NCBI GenBank assembly: GCA_002480935.1
Contig: DLDC01000126.1
Coordinates: forward strand, 10,020-19,985
Direction: 5' to 3'
Origin: Prevotella sp. UBA7782
GTDB taxonomy: Bacteria; Bacteroidota; Bacteroidia; Bacteroidales; Bacteroidaceae
Length of the DNA: 9,966 nucleotides
Position numbers and translations under genes: made by a program. The notes beneath the pieces were generated by a model. It had not been told where the DNA came from. It ran no database searches and saw nothing but the letters and a program-made list of their open reading frames with translations. Below are positions 1 through 6,048 of this stretch, in pieces (positions within the stretch are counted from its first letter, which is position 1; the number at the start of each line of letters is the position of its first letter).

Positions 1-495
1 AGCATCAAGCACACCGGTCCGGCCTACTATACTGTGCTGGGCAGAACAGTGTATGGCGGTGGCGGAATAACGCCCGACATCTTCGTTCCCGAGGATACCA
101 CCAACATAACCTCTTATTATAAGGAGGCCATCATGACAGGACTCATCCTTCAGTATGCCTTCAACTACACGGCCGAAAACCGTCCTGAGCTGAAAAACTT
201 CACTGAAATGCAGCAGATGGCCAACTATCTCTCGCAGCAAAACCTGGTGGAAGGCTTCGCCAACTTTGCGGATAAGAACGGCCTGCGCCGCCGTAATCTG
301 ATGATAAGTAAGTCGCATTCGCTGCTGCAAACATTCATCTTCAGCCGCATTATATACACTATGCTGGACGAAGAGGCTTGGAATGAGTATCTCAACCAAG
401 ACGACAAGACGGTTGAAACAGCGCTCAGAGTGCTGCGTGAGGGCAAGGCTTTCCCGCAAAAACCCCTCATCATGAGGACAAGACAACAACGATGA
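1..495 (+). CDS. S41 family carboxyl-terminal processing peptidase, 3' end only
   Basis: The reading frame is open from base 1, so the gene begins upstream of the window; 164 residues and a TGA stop are present. The recognisable part is near the start: GRTVYGGGGITPDIFVP, residues 15-31 of the visible part. This is the conserved end of the S41 (C-terminal processing peptidase, tail-specific protease) catalytic domain in Bacteroidetes. The rest is the helical C-terminal extension common in that group. The catalytic Ser/Lys pair and the PDZ domain would lie upstream and cannot be checked. Family members are exported serine peptidases that cut protein C-termini in the periplasm. The stop overlaps the start of the folate gene in an ATGA arrangement, which suggests translational coupling. 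The family call is firm; substrate and exact subtype are unknown. Confidence 0.88.
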   Translation, partial: SIKHTGPAYYTVLGRTVYGGGGITPDIFVPEDTTNITSYYKEAIMTGLILQYAFNYTAENRPELKNFTEMQQMANYLSQQNLVEGFANFADKNGLRRRNLMISKSHSLLQTFIFSRIIYTMLDEEAWNEYLNQDDKTVETALRVLREGKAFPQKPLIMRTRQQR

Positions 496-1031
496 TGCTG
501 AAAGCTGAACTGAGAAAAGAGATAAGAAGGCGCAAGGGGCAATACAGCACAGCAGAGCTGGAACGCCTCTCTGCGCCCATCATCAGCCGGTTGATGGCTC
601 ATCCGCGCGTGCGGAAGGCCTCTACCATCCTGATGTATTACTCTCTCGATGATGAGGTATGCACGCACCAGGCCATCAACCAGCTATTGGCTGAAGGCAA
701 AAGGGTGCTCCTGCCCAAGGTGACCGACGGCGAACACATGGAGCTGCGCCTGTATACGTCGCCCGATGACCTTGCTTTGGGTGCCTATAACATCATGGAG
801 CCGACGGGCAAAACATTCACATGCTATGACGAGATAAACACAGCCGTCATACCAGGCATGGCTTTCGATGCCTCGGGCAACCGTATGGGCAGGGGCAAAG
901 GCTATTATGACAGGTTCTTGCCCCTGCTGCCTGACGCCTTCAAGATAGGCATTTGCTTTTCCTTTCAGTTCGTAAACAACATTCCTACAAGTCCCTTAGA
1001 TATTCCCGTAGATGAAGTGCTGCACGACTGA
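492..1031 (+). CDS. 5-formyltetrahydrofolate cyclo-ligase
   Basis: A 179-residue protein, the usual length for this family (MTHFS, YgfA type). It converts 5-formyltetrahydrofolate to 5,10-methenyltetrahydrofolate using ATP, returning the storage folate to the one-carbon pool in the cytoplasm. Diagnostic stretches are the basic N-terminus LRKEIRRRK, MYYSLDDEV around residues 48-56, NIMEPTG at 100-106 and the nucleotide-binding signature GRGKGYYDR at 133-141, preceded by the family-typical AVIPGMAFD. The start is ATGATG, so Met1 or Met2 could initiate. The first ATG overlaps the stop of the upstream peptidase by 4 nt, and no strong ribosome binding site is seen, so coupling to the upstream gene is likely. 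The C-terminus ends at VDEVLHD, slightly short of the usual tail, but no motif is lost. Confidence 0.95.
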   Translation: MMLKAELRKEIRRRKGQYSTAELERLSAPIISRLMAHPRVRKASTILMYYSLDDEVCTHQAINQLLAEGKRVLLPKVTDGEHMELRLYTSPDDLALGAYNIMEPTGKTFTCYDEINTAVIPGMAFDASGNRMGRGKGYYDRFLPLLPDAFKIGICFSFQFVNNIPTSPLDIPVDEVLHD

Positions 1032-1076
1032 AAAGCGCCATTAGGACAATAATCGACACAAAAGAAATGGGAAAAA

Positions 1077-2420
1077 ATGAACAGAAAAACACCTAAGAAA
1101 ATCAATTCCATCATTAGAAGGCATTATTTTCTGTCTGCCATCATGCTTATGCTGCTCACGCTCATGCCCCTCTCAGCCACCGCTCAAAACGCTGATCAGG
1201 AGGCAGGAACATGTATGAACCAAAAAGACTGGTTCGGGCTGAAAGACGTTTACGAGGCAAAAGGCAGTATGTTGTCACCCTTTCTGCGGTCATTTGCACA
1301 AGCCATGCTCGACCAAACATTCAATCGCAAGGCTCAAGCCATTGGTTCCATCAAGAACCTTTTGCGTAATCATCAGCATGAAATGGACTTTTCGAGCATC
1401 GTGTCTATGATATATTTTCTGGCAAACGATTATAGTAGATTAGGACAGAACACACAAGCAGTCAACACATTGAAAGGATTTATCAGTCAGATAAAGGGGA
1501 AGGTAGACAGTTCCTATTATGAAATACTATCCGAACAGCAACGTGTTTGCGAGGCACTGGCCCAGTACGAGCTCCTTTCATATGACTCAACAAAGAGTTA
1601 CGCCCTACCCTTTCGCATCGATTCCGTAGGGCCGCGGCACAAGCGGGGCGTCTGCGTCATGATTCCGGCTAAGGCAGGTAAAACCGCTCTTGACTTGTTC
1701 TTCGACACCGGCGCGGGTGTTAATGTCATGACAGAAGAGTATGCCAAGAAGATGGGACTGGAGATCATACAGACCCACTCTAAGGTAGAAGGTAAGTCAA
1801 TTATTAGCGGAGTGAACCTTGCCATCATGCCCCAGTTGCAAATAGGCGACCTTGTGATGAAGAATGTACCCTTTTACATCTATAACACAAAGACCAACAT
1901 AGACTCCATTGACAGCTATCTGAGCCCCATGAGTTGCATCATCGGCATTCCGTTTATGGACAAGGTGGGCGAGATGCAGATAGATTTCAGAAGCCATAAC
2001 ATCCTCATCCCCTCTTCTAAAACCACATGCAAGGAGCAAAACCTATGCTTCAAAGCAGATGATGGCACTATGCTGCTCAGGGCGTATCACAACGGCGAGC
2101 CTATCATTGGCCTGCTAGATACAGGCAATGACAACTATGGCACACTGTCGTATGCCTACTTCATGAAGCATCAGAAGAATATCGTGGCTCAGGGCAAGGC
2201 CGATATTGAGAGAATTGCCGGGCATGGCGGCATACGACAAGAGAATATTTACCATCTCTACAACTATCCTTTCACACTCGCAGGCAAGCAAGTTACACTG
2301 CCAAGAATGGACGTTTATGCAGACAATCATGAGGCTCAGCCAGTCTTCGGAATGATGGCTTTCAGCCAATACAACAAGCTTGTCATCAACCTTTGTGATA
2401 TGTTTGTACTGGCTGAATAA
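1077..2420 (+). CDS. Exported bilobed (two DTG) retropepsin/pepsin-like aspartic protease with helical N-terminal region
   Basis: 447 residues. Residues 1-37 form a signal peptide: a basic start, a hydrophobic core around 18-32 and a cleavage site near SATAQ. Residues 38-170 are predominantly helical and TPR-like. Then come two aspartic-protease half-domains. The first has LFFDTGAGVNVM with the catalytic DTG at 210-212 and closes with IIGIPFMDKVGEMQIDF (288-304). The second has GLLDTGNDNYG with DTG at 348-350 and closes with VFGMMAFSQYNKLVINL (423-439). Each half thus has a DTG loop and the later hydrophobic-hydrophobic-Gly element of clan AA, so a single chain could supply both catalytic aspartates, as in pepsin. 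The gene lies 45 nt after the folate gene; I see no clear promoter in the gap, so it may be co-transcribed. Location is periplasmic or extracellular; the substrate is unknown. Family call strong, activity inferred. Confidence 0.85.
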   Translation: MNRKTPKKINSIIRRHYFLSAIMLMLLTLMPLSATAQNADQEAGTCMNQKDWFGLKDVYEAKGSMLSPFLRSFAQAMLDQTFNRKAQAIGSIKNLLRNHQHEMDFSSIVSMIYFLANDYSRLGQNTQAVNTLKGFISQIKGKVDSSYYEILSEQQRVCEALAQYELLSYDSTKSYALPFRIDSVGPRHKRGVCVMIPAKAGKTALDLFFDTGAGVNVMTEEYAKKMGLEIIQTHSKVEGKSIISGVNLAIMPQLQIGDLVMKNVPFYIYNTKTNIDSIDSYLSPMSCIIGIPFMDKVGEMQIDFRSHNILIPSSKTTCKEQNLCFKADDGTMLLRAYHNGEPIIGLLDTGNDNYGTLSYAYFMKHQKNIVAQGKADIERIAGHGGIRQENIYHLYNYPFTLAGKQVTLPRMDVYADNHEAQPVFGMMAFSQYNKLVINLCDMFVLAE

Positions 2421-2479
2421 TAGTCTTTTCGTCACAAGTATAACATACAGATTATCAAGCCATTGCGTACACGCTTACG

Positions 2480-2566
2480 AAAAGGGCCTTTTTACAACAC
2501 AAAATAGGCCCTTTTGGCTTGCAAAATGGGTGCTTTTGCAACTTAAAAATACTATTTTCAGATAAC
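2480..2566. repeat. Degenerate tandem intergenic repeat, cluster A (four units of about 22 bp)
   Basis: Four imperfect units can be laid out at 2480-2500, 2501-2522, 2523-2544 and 2545-2566. Each opens with AAAA and most carry a GC-rich centre followed by TTTT. Bases 2521-2539 form GCAAAA, 7 nt, TTTTGC. Bases 2480-2488 (AAAAGGGCC) and 2507-2515 (GGCCCTTTT) are a perfect 9-bp inverted repeat with an 18-nt loop, which could also act as a terminator between the two convergent genes. The cluster aligns over most of its length with cluster B at 8754-8840. It lies wholly between genes. Its function is unknown. Confidence 0.7.
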
Positions 2567-2610
2567 AAGATGGCTGGACGTGGCGTATAAAGCGAATATT
2601 CAAAGATTCA

Positions 2611-2647
2611 AGGCGTAAACTGCCAGCGTACGGTCTACGCCTTTTTA
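2611..2647 (+). terminator. Probable intrinsic terminator, plus strand
   Basis: AGGCGTA (2611-2617) pairs perfectly with TACGCCT (2636-2642), enclosing an 18-nt loop that could add a short CC/GG stem, and the right arm runs into TTTTT. The polarity suits transcripts coming from the aspartic protease gene, although it sits about 190 nt past that stop codon, beyond the repeat cluster. On the minus strand the sequence after the stem is not T-rich, so it is probably not the terminator of the recF operon. Confidence 0.6.
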
Positions 2648-2682
2648 TACATCTAAATAAATGAAAAGCAAAGTGAAAACTA

Positions 2683-2976
2683 TCAGGAGATGAACCTGAT
2701 TTCAGAGATAATAAATGTGCCAACCGACTCGTTGAGCCTCCGTACCAGCTCTCCACGCCGCATGGACAGGTCGGCACGCAAGGCCGGATGGTCTATCCTG
2801 ACAAAAAGAGTCTGGTTTTTGATGAACTTGCCAGATGTGTAACGCGCCACCGTCTCACCCGCCACGGCCTCCCAATTGTCTATCAAGCGCTTTTGTTGCA
2901 AAGGAGCTTCGAGCCCTTCTTGCCTCAAAAACTTGTTAAGCAGCTCTGTCAAAGGCTTCACTTCGCGTCTGAACAT
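2683..2976 (-). CDS. DUF721 protein, DciA-like replicative helicase loader
   Basis: 97 residues, matching the compact DUF721 domain found in Bacteroidetes. Visible family features are DNWEAVAGETVARYT around residues 33-47, with the conserved Trp at 35, then a basic stretch and NQTLFVRIDHPALRADL at 54-70, followed by a helix rich in Arg and Leu. DciA proteins contain DUF721 and are the ancestral bacterial loaders of the replicative helicase DnaB; this short form contains little beyond the core domain. The ATG is separated from the recF stop by a single base, so the gene should be translated with recF from the same mRNA. The pairing of recF with DUF721 is also known in other phyla, for instance in actinobacterial replication clusters. 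The domain call is firm; the DciA function is inferred from family and neighbourhood. Confidence 0.87.
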   Translation of the reverse strand: MFRREVKPLTELLNKFLRQEGLEAPLQQKRLIDNWEAVAGETVARYTSGKFIKNQTLFVRIDHPALRADLSMRRGELVRRLNESVGTFIISEIRFIS

Positions 2977-2977
2977 A

Positions 2978-4087
2978 TCACAATTCCCTTTCGTTTATCT
3001 CGCCATCCCGCACGGAGAAGAGCTTGAAATCGGATGACACGTGCTCCAAAATCTTGTCAAGATGGTCGCGGTTAGTATCTGTTATGAATATCTGACCATA
3101 GTCATCGCCCGCCACCAGGCTCACTATCTGCTCCACACGGCCAGCATCAAGCTTATCGAATATATCGTCCAAGAGGAGCAAAGGGGTTGTCTTGCTCGAC
3201 GTATTCTTCAAGAAAGCAAACTGAGACAGCTTCAGTGCCAGCACAAACGACTTGTTCTGCCCCTGACTTCCCTCTCTCTTCATGGGATAACCGCCTATCA
3301 GCATCTCCAAATCATCGCGATGCGAACCGTGCAAGGAATAGCCCATGATGCGGTCTTTTGCCCTGTCACGCTGTATAACATCCAGTAACGGACCGCGCTG
3401 GCAATGAGAAACATAACGCAATGAAACAGATTCTCTGTTCTGCGAAATGGCCTGATAGATGTGTTGAAAGATAGGCTCCATGTCATTTACAAAGCGGTTG
3501 CGCTTCTCGTAAAGCACCTCGCCATTGGCCGCCATCTGCTGTTCCAGAATATCCATAAGGGAATCATCGCCAGTATATTCTTGTTTCAGCAGGGCGTTGC
3601 GCTGCTGCAATGCCTTGTTATAACGCCCTAAAGCCTCCATATAAGCATGATCATACTGTGATATAACCACGTCCATGAGATGTCTGCGGGCATCACTTCC
3701 GCCATGTATAAGACTTTCGTCAGACGGCGACACAAAAACAATGGGTATCAAGCCTATATGTTCTGAGAACCGCTTATACGATTTTTTATTACGCTTGAAC
3801 GTCTTCTTTGAGCCACGTTTCAGGCTGCAATAAATCTGCTCATGGCCTTCGCCATCATCGTGAGCATAGTCACCTTGCAGCACGAAATAGTCAGCATCGT
3901 GCGTAATAGACTGAGAGTCAACTGAGTTGAAGGCACTCTTGCAGAACGATAGATAATATATGGCATCAAGAAGATTGGTTTTCCCCTCACCATTGCTACC
4001 TATCAGACAGTTCAGCTTAGCTGAGAAACGAAGCGAGGCAGAACGAATATTCTTGAAATTAATGACCGATAAATTCTCTAATACCAT
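2978..4087 (-). CDS. recF: DNA replication/repair protein RecF
   Basis: 369 residues, normal RecF length. RecF is a cytoplasmic ABC-type ATPase that binds DNA at gaps and helps RecO and RecR load RecA. The opening LENLSVINFKNIRS is typical. Walker A is GSNGEGKT at 30-37, GSHRDDL at 254-260 corresponds to the family GPHRDD element, the ABC signature is SQGQNKS at 274-280, and Walker B is LLLLDDIFDKLD at 303-314, followed by ITDTN. The start is the ATG at 4087. A longer frame reaches a TTG at 4114, but that codon lies inside the -7 promoter box and would add residues that RecF proteins lack. No Shine-Dalgarno sequence precedes the ATG, as is common in this phylum. The stop is 1 nt before the DUF721 gene. 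Confidence 0.96.
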   Translation of the reverse strand: MVLENLSVINFKNIRSASLRFSAKLNCLIGSNGEGKTNLLDAIYYLSFCKSAFNSVDSQSITHDADYFVLQGDYAHDDGEGHEQIYCSLKRGSKKTFKRNKKSYKRFSEHIGLIPIVFVSPSDESLIHGGSDARRHLMDVVISQYDHAYMEALGRYNKALQQRNALLKQEYTGDDSLMDILEQQMAANGEVLYEKRNRFVNDMEPIFQHIYQAISQNRESVSLRYVSHCQRGPLLDVIQRDRAKDRIMGYSLHGSHRDDLEMLIGGYPMKREGSQGQNKSFVLALKLSQFAFLKNTSSKTTPLLLLDDIFDKLDAGRVEQIVSLVAGDDYGQIFITDTNRDHLDKILEHVSSDFKLFSVRDGEINEREL

Positions 4088-4111
4088 ATACCGTAAAATG
4101 TAAAAACGATG

Positions 4112-4119
4112 CAAAGATA
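4112..4119 (-). promoter_or_regulatory. Bacteroidetes -7 promoter box for recF operon
   Basis: On the minus strand these bases read TATCTTTG, an exact match to TAnnTTTG, the -7 element of the primary sigma factor in Bacteroidetes. The box ends 24 nt upstream of the recF ATG, giving a leader of roughly 15-20 nt. A TTG lies upstream at 4134-4136, but its spacing of 14 nt is short for a -33 element, so that part is doubtful. Confidence 0.65.
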
Positions 4120-4183
4120 ATGCATTTACGGTTCAAAAACGAAAAAAGTCAGTGCGAAATTTCAATATATGAGATTAATTACG

Positions 4184-4191
4184 TAATTTTG
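4184..4191 (+). promoter_or_regulatory. Bacteroidetes -7 promoter box for the TPR-ribH operon
   Basis: TAATTTTG matches TAnnTTTG exactly and lies 47 nt before the ATG at 4239. I see no good TTG -33 element at the usual distance; TTC at 4161-4163 is the nearest candidate. Together with the recF box it makes a compact divergent promoter region, with the two -7 boxes 64 bp apart and pointing away from each other. Confidence 0.6.
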
Positions 4192-4238
4192 CAACGCTTA
4201 AACAAAGATGTTGAAAACTACAAAACATTAGATAATAA

Positions 4239-4937
4239 ATGGCAAAGAAAAACGAAACGAGAGCTACAGAGAGTGATGCTCTCAACCAGTCTGAAGCGCT
4301 ATTCCTCAGATTCAAGAAACCCATCATCATAGCTGTATGCGCTATCGTGGTGATTATAGCAGGCATTATTCTTTACAACAACTTCGTGGCAGAGCCTCGC
4401 GAGGATGAGGCAAGCACCGCATTGTCAAAAGGACAGACATATTTCGCTGCCCAGCAGTACGACAAGGCACTCAAAGGTGATGGTGCCGGCTACGCAGGAT
4501 TTATCAATATAGCCAGCGACTACAGCAGCACAAAAGCCGGAAACCTGGCCAATCTGTATGCCGGACTGTGCTATGCTAATCAGGCAAAGCCCGACTGGAA
4601 GTCAGCACAAGAATATCTTGACAAGTTTGACACACAATCTGACCAGAACATATCGCCTGCCGCAGTGGCTGCAGCAGCCAACGCATACGCCAACAACGGC
4701 GACTTGGCCAAGGCTGTAGACCTCTTCCAGAAGGCAGCTGACATGGCAGACAGCCGCGCTTTCAACGATGCCAACAACTCATTGTCGCCCGTCTTCCTCA
4801 AAGAAGCAGGCATGTTGCTTGAGAAGCAAGGCAAGAAGGCTGACGCTTTGAAGATATATCAGGATATAAAGAAGAAGTATGTGAACTCTCCTGCATATCA
4901 AGATATAGACAAATACATAGAAAGGGCATCCAATTAA
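4239..4937 (+). CDS. Membrane-anchored tetratricopeptide repeat protein
   Basis: 232 residues. A charged cytoplasmic N-terminus (1-27) is followed by one transmembrane helix at about 28-47 ([19 protein letters not shown]). The rest is alpha-helical with TPR-like pairs: [18 protein letters not shown] near 62-79, [14 protein letters not shown] near 103-116, [25 protein letters not shown] near 142-166 and [19 protein letters not shown] near 192-210. With no cleavable signal, the N-terminal anchor should place the TPR domain in the periplasm. The shape resembles YfgM-type anchored TPR proteins, which act with periplasmic chaperones, but I claim only the architecture. It is the first gene of an operon and its stop overlaps the ribH start by one base (TAATG). 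No Shine-Dalgarno sequence precedes it. The molecular partner is unknown. Confidence 0.82.
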   Translation: MAKKNETRATESDALNQSEALFLRFKKPIIIAVCAIVVIIAGIILYNNFVAEPREDEASTALSKGQTYFAAQQYDKALKGDGAGYAGFINIASDYSSTKAGNLANLYAGLCYANQAKPDWKSAQEYLDKFDTQSDQNISPAAVAAAANAYANNGDLAKAVDLFQKAADMADSRAFNDANNSLSPVFLKEAGMLLEKQGKKADALKIYQDIKKKYVNSPAYQDIDKYIERASN

Positions 4938-5413
4938 TGGCAACAGCACTCCATAACTTATCTGACTACGACTTTGAAAGTGTACCCGATGCCAGCAATA
5001 TGTGCTTCGGCATAGTGGTCGCTGAATGGAATCATGAGATAACAGGTGCCCTGCTCGACGGTGCCGTAAAGACTCTAGAGAAGCACGGAGCACTGCCTGA
5101 GAACATACATGTAAAGACTGTTCCGGGTAGCTTTGAGCTCATTTACGGAGCCCACCAGATGACGCTCAACGGCGGATATGATGCCATCATCATCCTGGGA
5201 AGCGTGATAAGGGGCGAGACTCCCCACTTCGACTACATCTGCCAAGGCGTTACCTACGGCATAGCACGGCTCAACTCAACCAGCGAGATACCCGTTATCT
5301 ACGGCTTGCTCACCACAAACGACCTGCAACAAGCAAAAGACAGAAGTGGCGGAAAGCTGGGAAATAAGGGCGACGAATGTGCCGTTGACGCCATCAAGAT
5401 GGCCAAATTCTAA
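4937..5413 (+). CDS. ribH: 6,7-dimethyl-8-ribityllumazine synthase
   Basis: 158 residues, usual length. The enzyme joins 5-amino-6-ribitylaminouracil and 3,4-dihydroxy-2-butanone 4-phosphate to make 6,7-dimethyl-8-ribityllumazine, the penultimate step of riboflavin synthesis, and normally assembles as pentamers or larger cages. Motifs in order are [10 protein letters not shown] around 27-36 (aromatic and Asn substrate contacts), VPGSFEL at 62-68, [15 protein letters not shown] at 88-102 with the catalytic His at 97, and [20 protein letters not shown] at 119-138 with the conserved phosphate-binding Arg at 136, then GNKG at 142-145. Translation probably depends on the TPR gene because the start overlaps that stop by one base. 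No FMN riboswitch is expected or seen at this internal operon position. No other rib genes are in the window. Confidence 0.97.
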   Translation: MATALHNLSDYDFESVPDASNMCFGIVVAEWNHEITGALLDGAVKTLEKHGALPENIHVKTVPGSFELIYGAHQMTLNGGYDAIIILGSVIRGETPHFDYICQGVTYGIARLNSTSEIPVIYGLLTTNDLQQAKDRSGGKLGNKGDECAVDAIKMAKF

Positions 5414-5427
5414 AGAAAGGAGCTTGT

Positions 5428-5781
5428 ATGACACTACAGGAAATGCTTCAGGCATACGACTTTGAAGAGATTTATCCGGAGATAGGACTGATGTATCAGC
5501 CTGCAAGAAAGCAGCGTGAGCTCTACAGAAGGGTGTATGACGCGCTCATCAACATCAAAGCTGTAACGGGAAAGAAAGCCATACGCTATGAGTTGATGCA
5601 CGATCCTGACACGCAAGAGTACTTTTACGGGGCCGACGACCGGTGCTTTCAAACCACTTGGGAGGCGCTTGCAGGCAAGCAAGTGAAGAAAGACAGCGAT
5701 GTAGACCTTACTCCTGAACAGATGCTTGCCAACTGCCTGCTCAACGCGGTGCTCATAGCAAGAAAGCCAAAGGGCTTTTAG
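5428..5781 (+). CDS. Small uncharacterised protein downstream of ribH
   Basis: 117 residues, with no signal peptide or membrane segment, so probably cytoplasmic. The start is well supported: AAAGGAG at 5416-5422, 5 nt before the ATG, is one of the few clear Shine-Dalgarno sequences in this window. It lies 14 nt after ribH and should be the last gene of that operon; a strong hairpin follows. The protein opens with LQEMLQAYDFEEIYPEI, then a helical basic stretch RKQRELYRRVYDALINI around 28-44, a middle part rich in Tyr, Asp and His (RYELMHDPDTQEYFYGADDR, 53-72) and a C-terminal helix ending in KPKGF. I do not recognise the family with confidence; it recalls small Bacteroidetes DUF proteins that begin with a similar LxExLxxYxFxEI motif. 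No function is assigned. Coding status is supported by the ribosome binding site, operon fit and codon use like its neighbours. Confidence 0.75.
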   Translation: MTLQEMLQAYDFEEIYPEIGLMYQPARKQRELYRRVYDALINIKAVTGKKAIRYELMHDPDTQEYFYGADDRCFQTTWEALAGKQVKKDSDVDLTPEQMLANCLLNAVLIARKPKGF

Positions 5782-5857
5782 ACATTACAAAAGGCACCCT
5801 AGGCCGGCACTTACCGATAGAAACGACACGCTCTGACAGAGCAAAACACAGAACAAG

Positions 5858-5903
5858 AAAGTGGGAAACTGACTTCATGTAGCATGAGTCGGCTTCCCAC
5901 TTT
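5858..5903. terminator. Strong hairpin, probable bidirectional terminator
   Basis: AAAGTGGGAA (5858-5867) pairs perfectly with TTCCCACTTT (5894-5903). After a small 3x3 internal loop, GACT (5871-5874) pairs with AGTC (5887-5890), and CATG (5876-5879) with CATG (5883-5886), leaving one bulged T and a 3-nt loop. The plus strand continues TTTTCGTATTCTT, and the minus strand also leaves the stem with T residues. It lies between the convergent small gene and GH3 gene, so it could end transcripts from both sides. Confidence 0.72.
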
Positions 5904-6009
5904 TCGTATTCTTGCGCTTCTGGCAATGGCTTGATACAATTACAAACAGCCACTGTGAGCTCCTTATAACATCATTCCTAGGTGCTTACAACCGAAGTAA
6001 GAGACGTGA

Positions 6010-6035
6010 GGAGAACGCTGCTACGAGCGTCCTCC
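6010..6035 (-). terminator. Stem-loop just after the GH3 stop codon
   Basis: GGAG-A-ACGCT (6010-6019) pairs with AGCGT-C-CTCC (6026-6035), with one internal A/C mismatch and a 6-nt loop. It begins 13 nt past the TAG stop of the GH3 gene on the minus strand. No T-tract follows on that strand, so it may protect the mRNA 3' end or act together with the stronger hairpin at 5858-5903. Confidence 0.45.
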
Positions 6036-6048
6036 CCACCCTATCTGA

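Noticed and set aside
2380..2565. 61-residue plus-strand frame over the end of the protease gene and the repeat
   Set aside because: It begins inside the protease gene in another frame and is otherwise made of the repeat sequence; no ribosome binding site.
2480..2566. Possible CRISPR array
   Set aside because: Units are only about 22 bp, lie directly head to tail with no unique spacers, differ from one another, and no cas genes are present.
2788..3388. Plus-strand open frames opposite DUF721 and recF (2788-3027, 3041-3388)
   Set aside because: They overlap genes with clear family motifs on the minus strand and show none of their own.
4088..4114. Extended recF start at TTG 4114
   Set aside because: The codon lies inside the -7 box and the extra residues precede the normal RecF N-terminus.
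4192..4238. FMN riboswitch upstream of the ribH operon
   Set aside because: The leader is under 50 nt and AT-rich, far too short for the element, and none of its conserved GC-rich pieces are seen.
4120..4332. 70-residue plus-strand frame at 4120-4332
   Set aside because: It runs through the divergent promoter region and into the TPR gene in another frame; no protein-like features.
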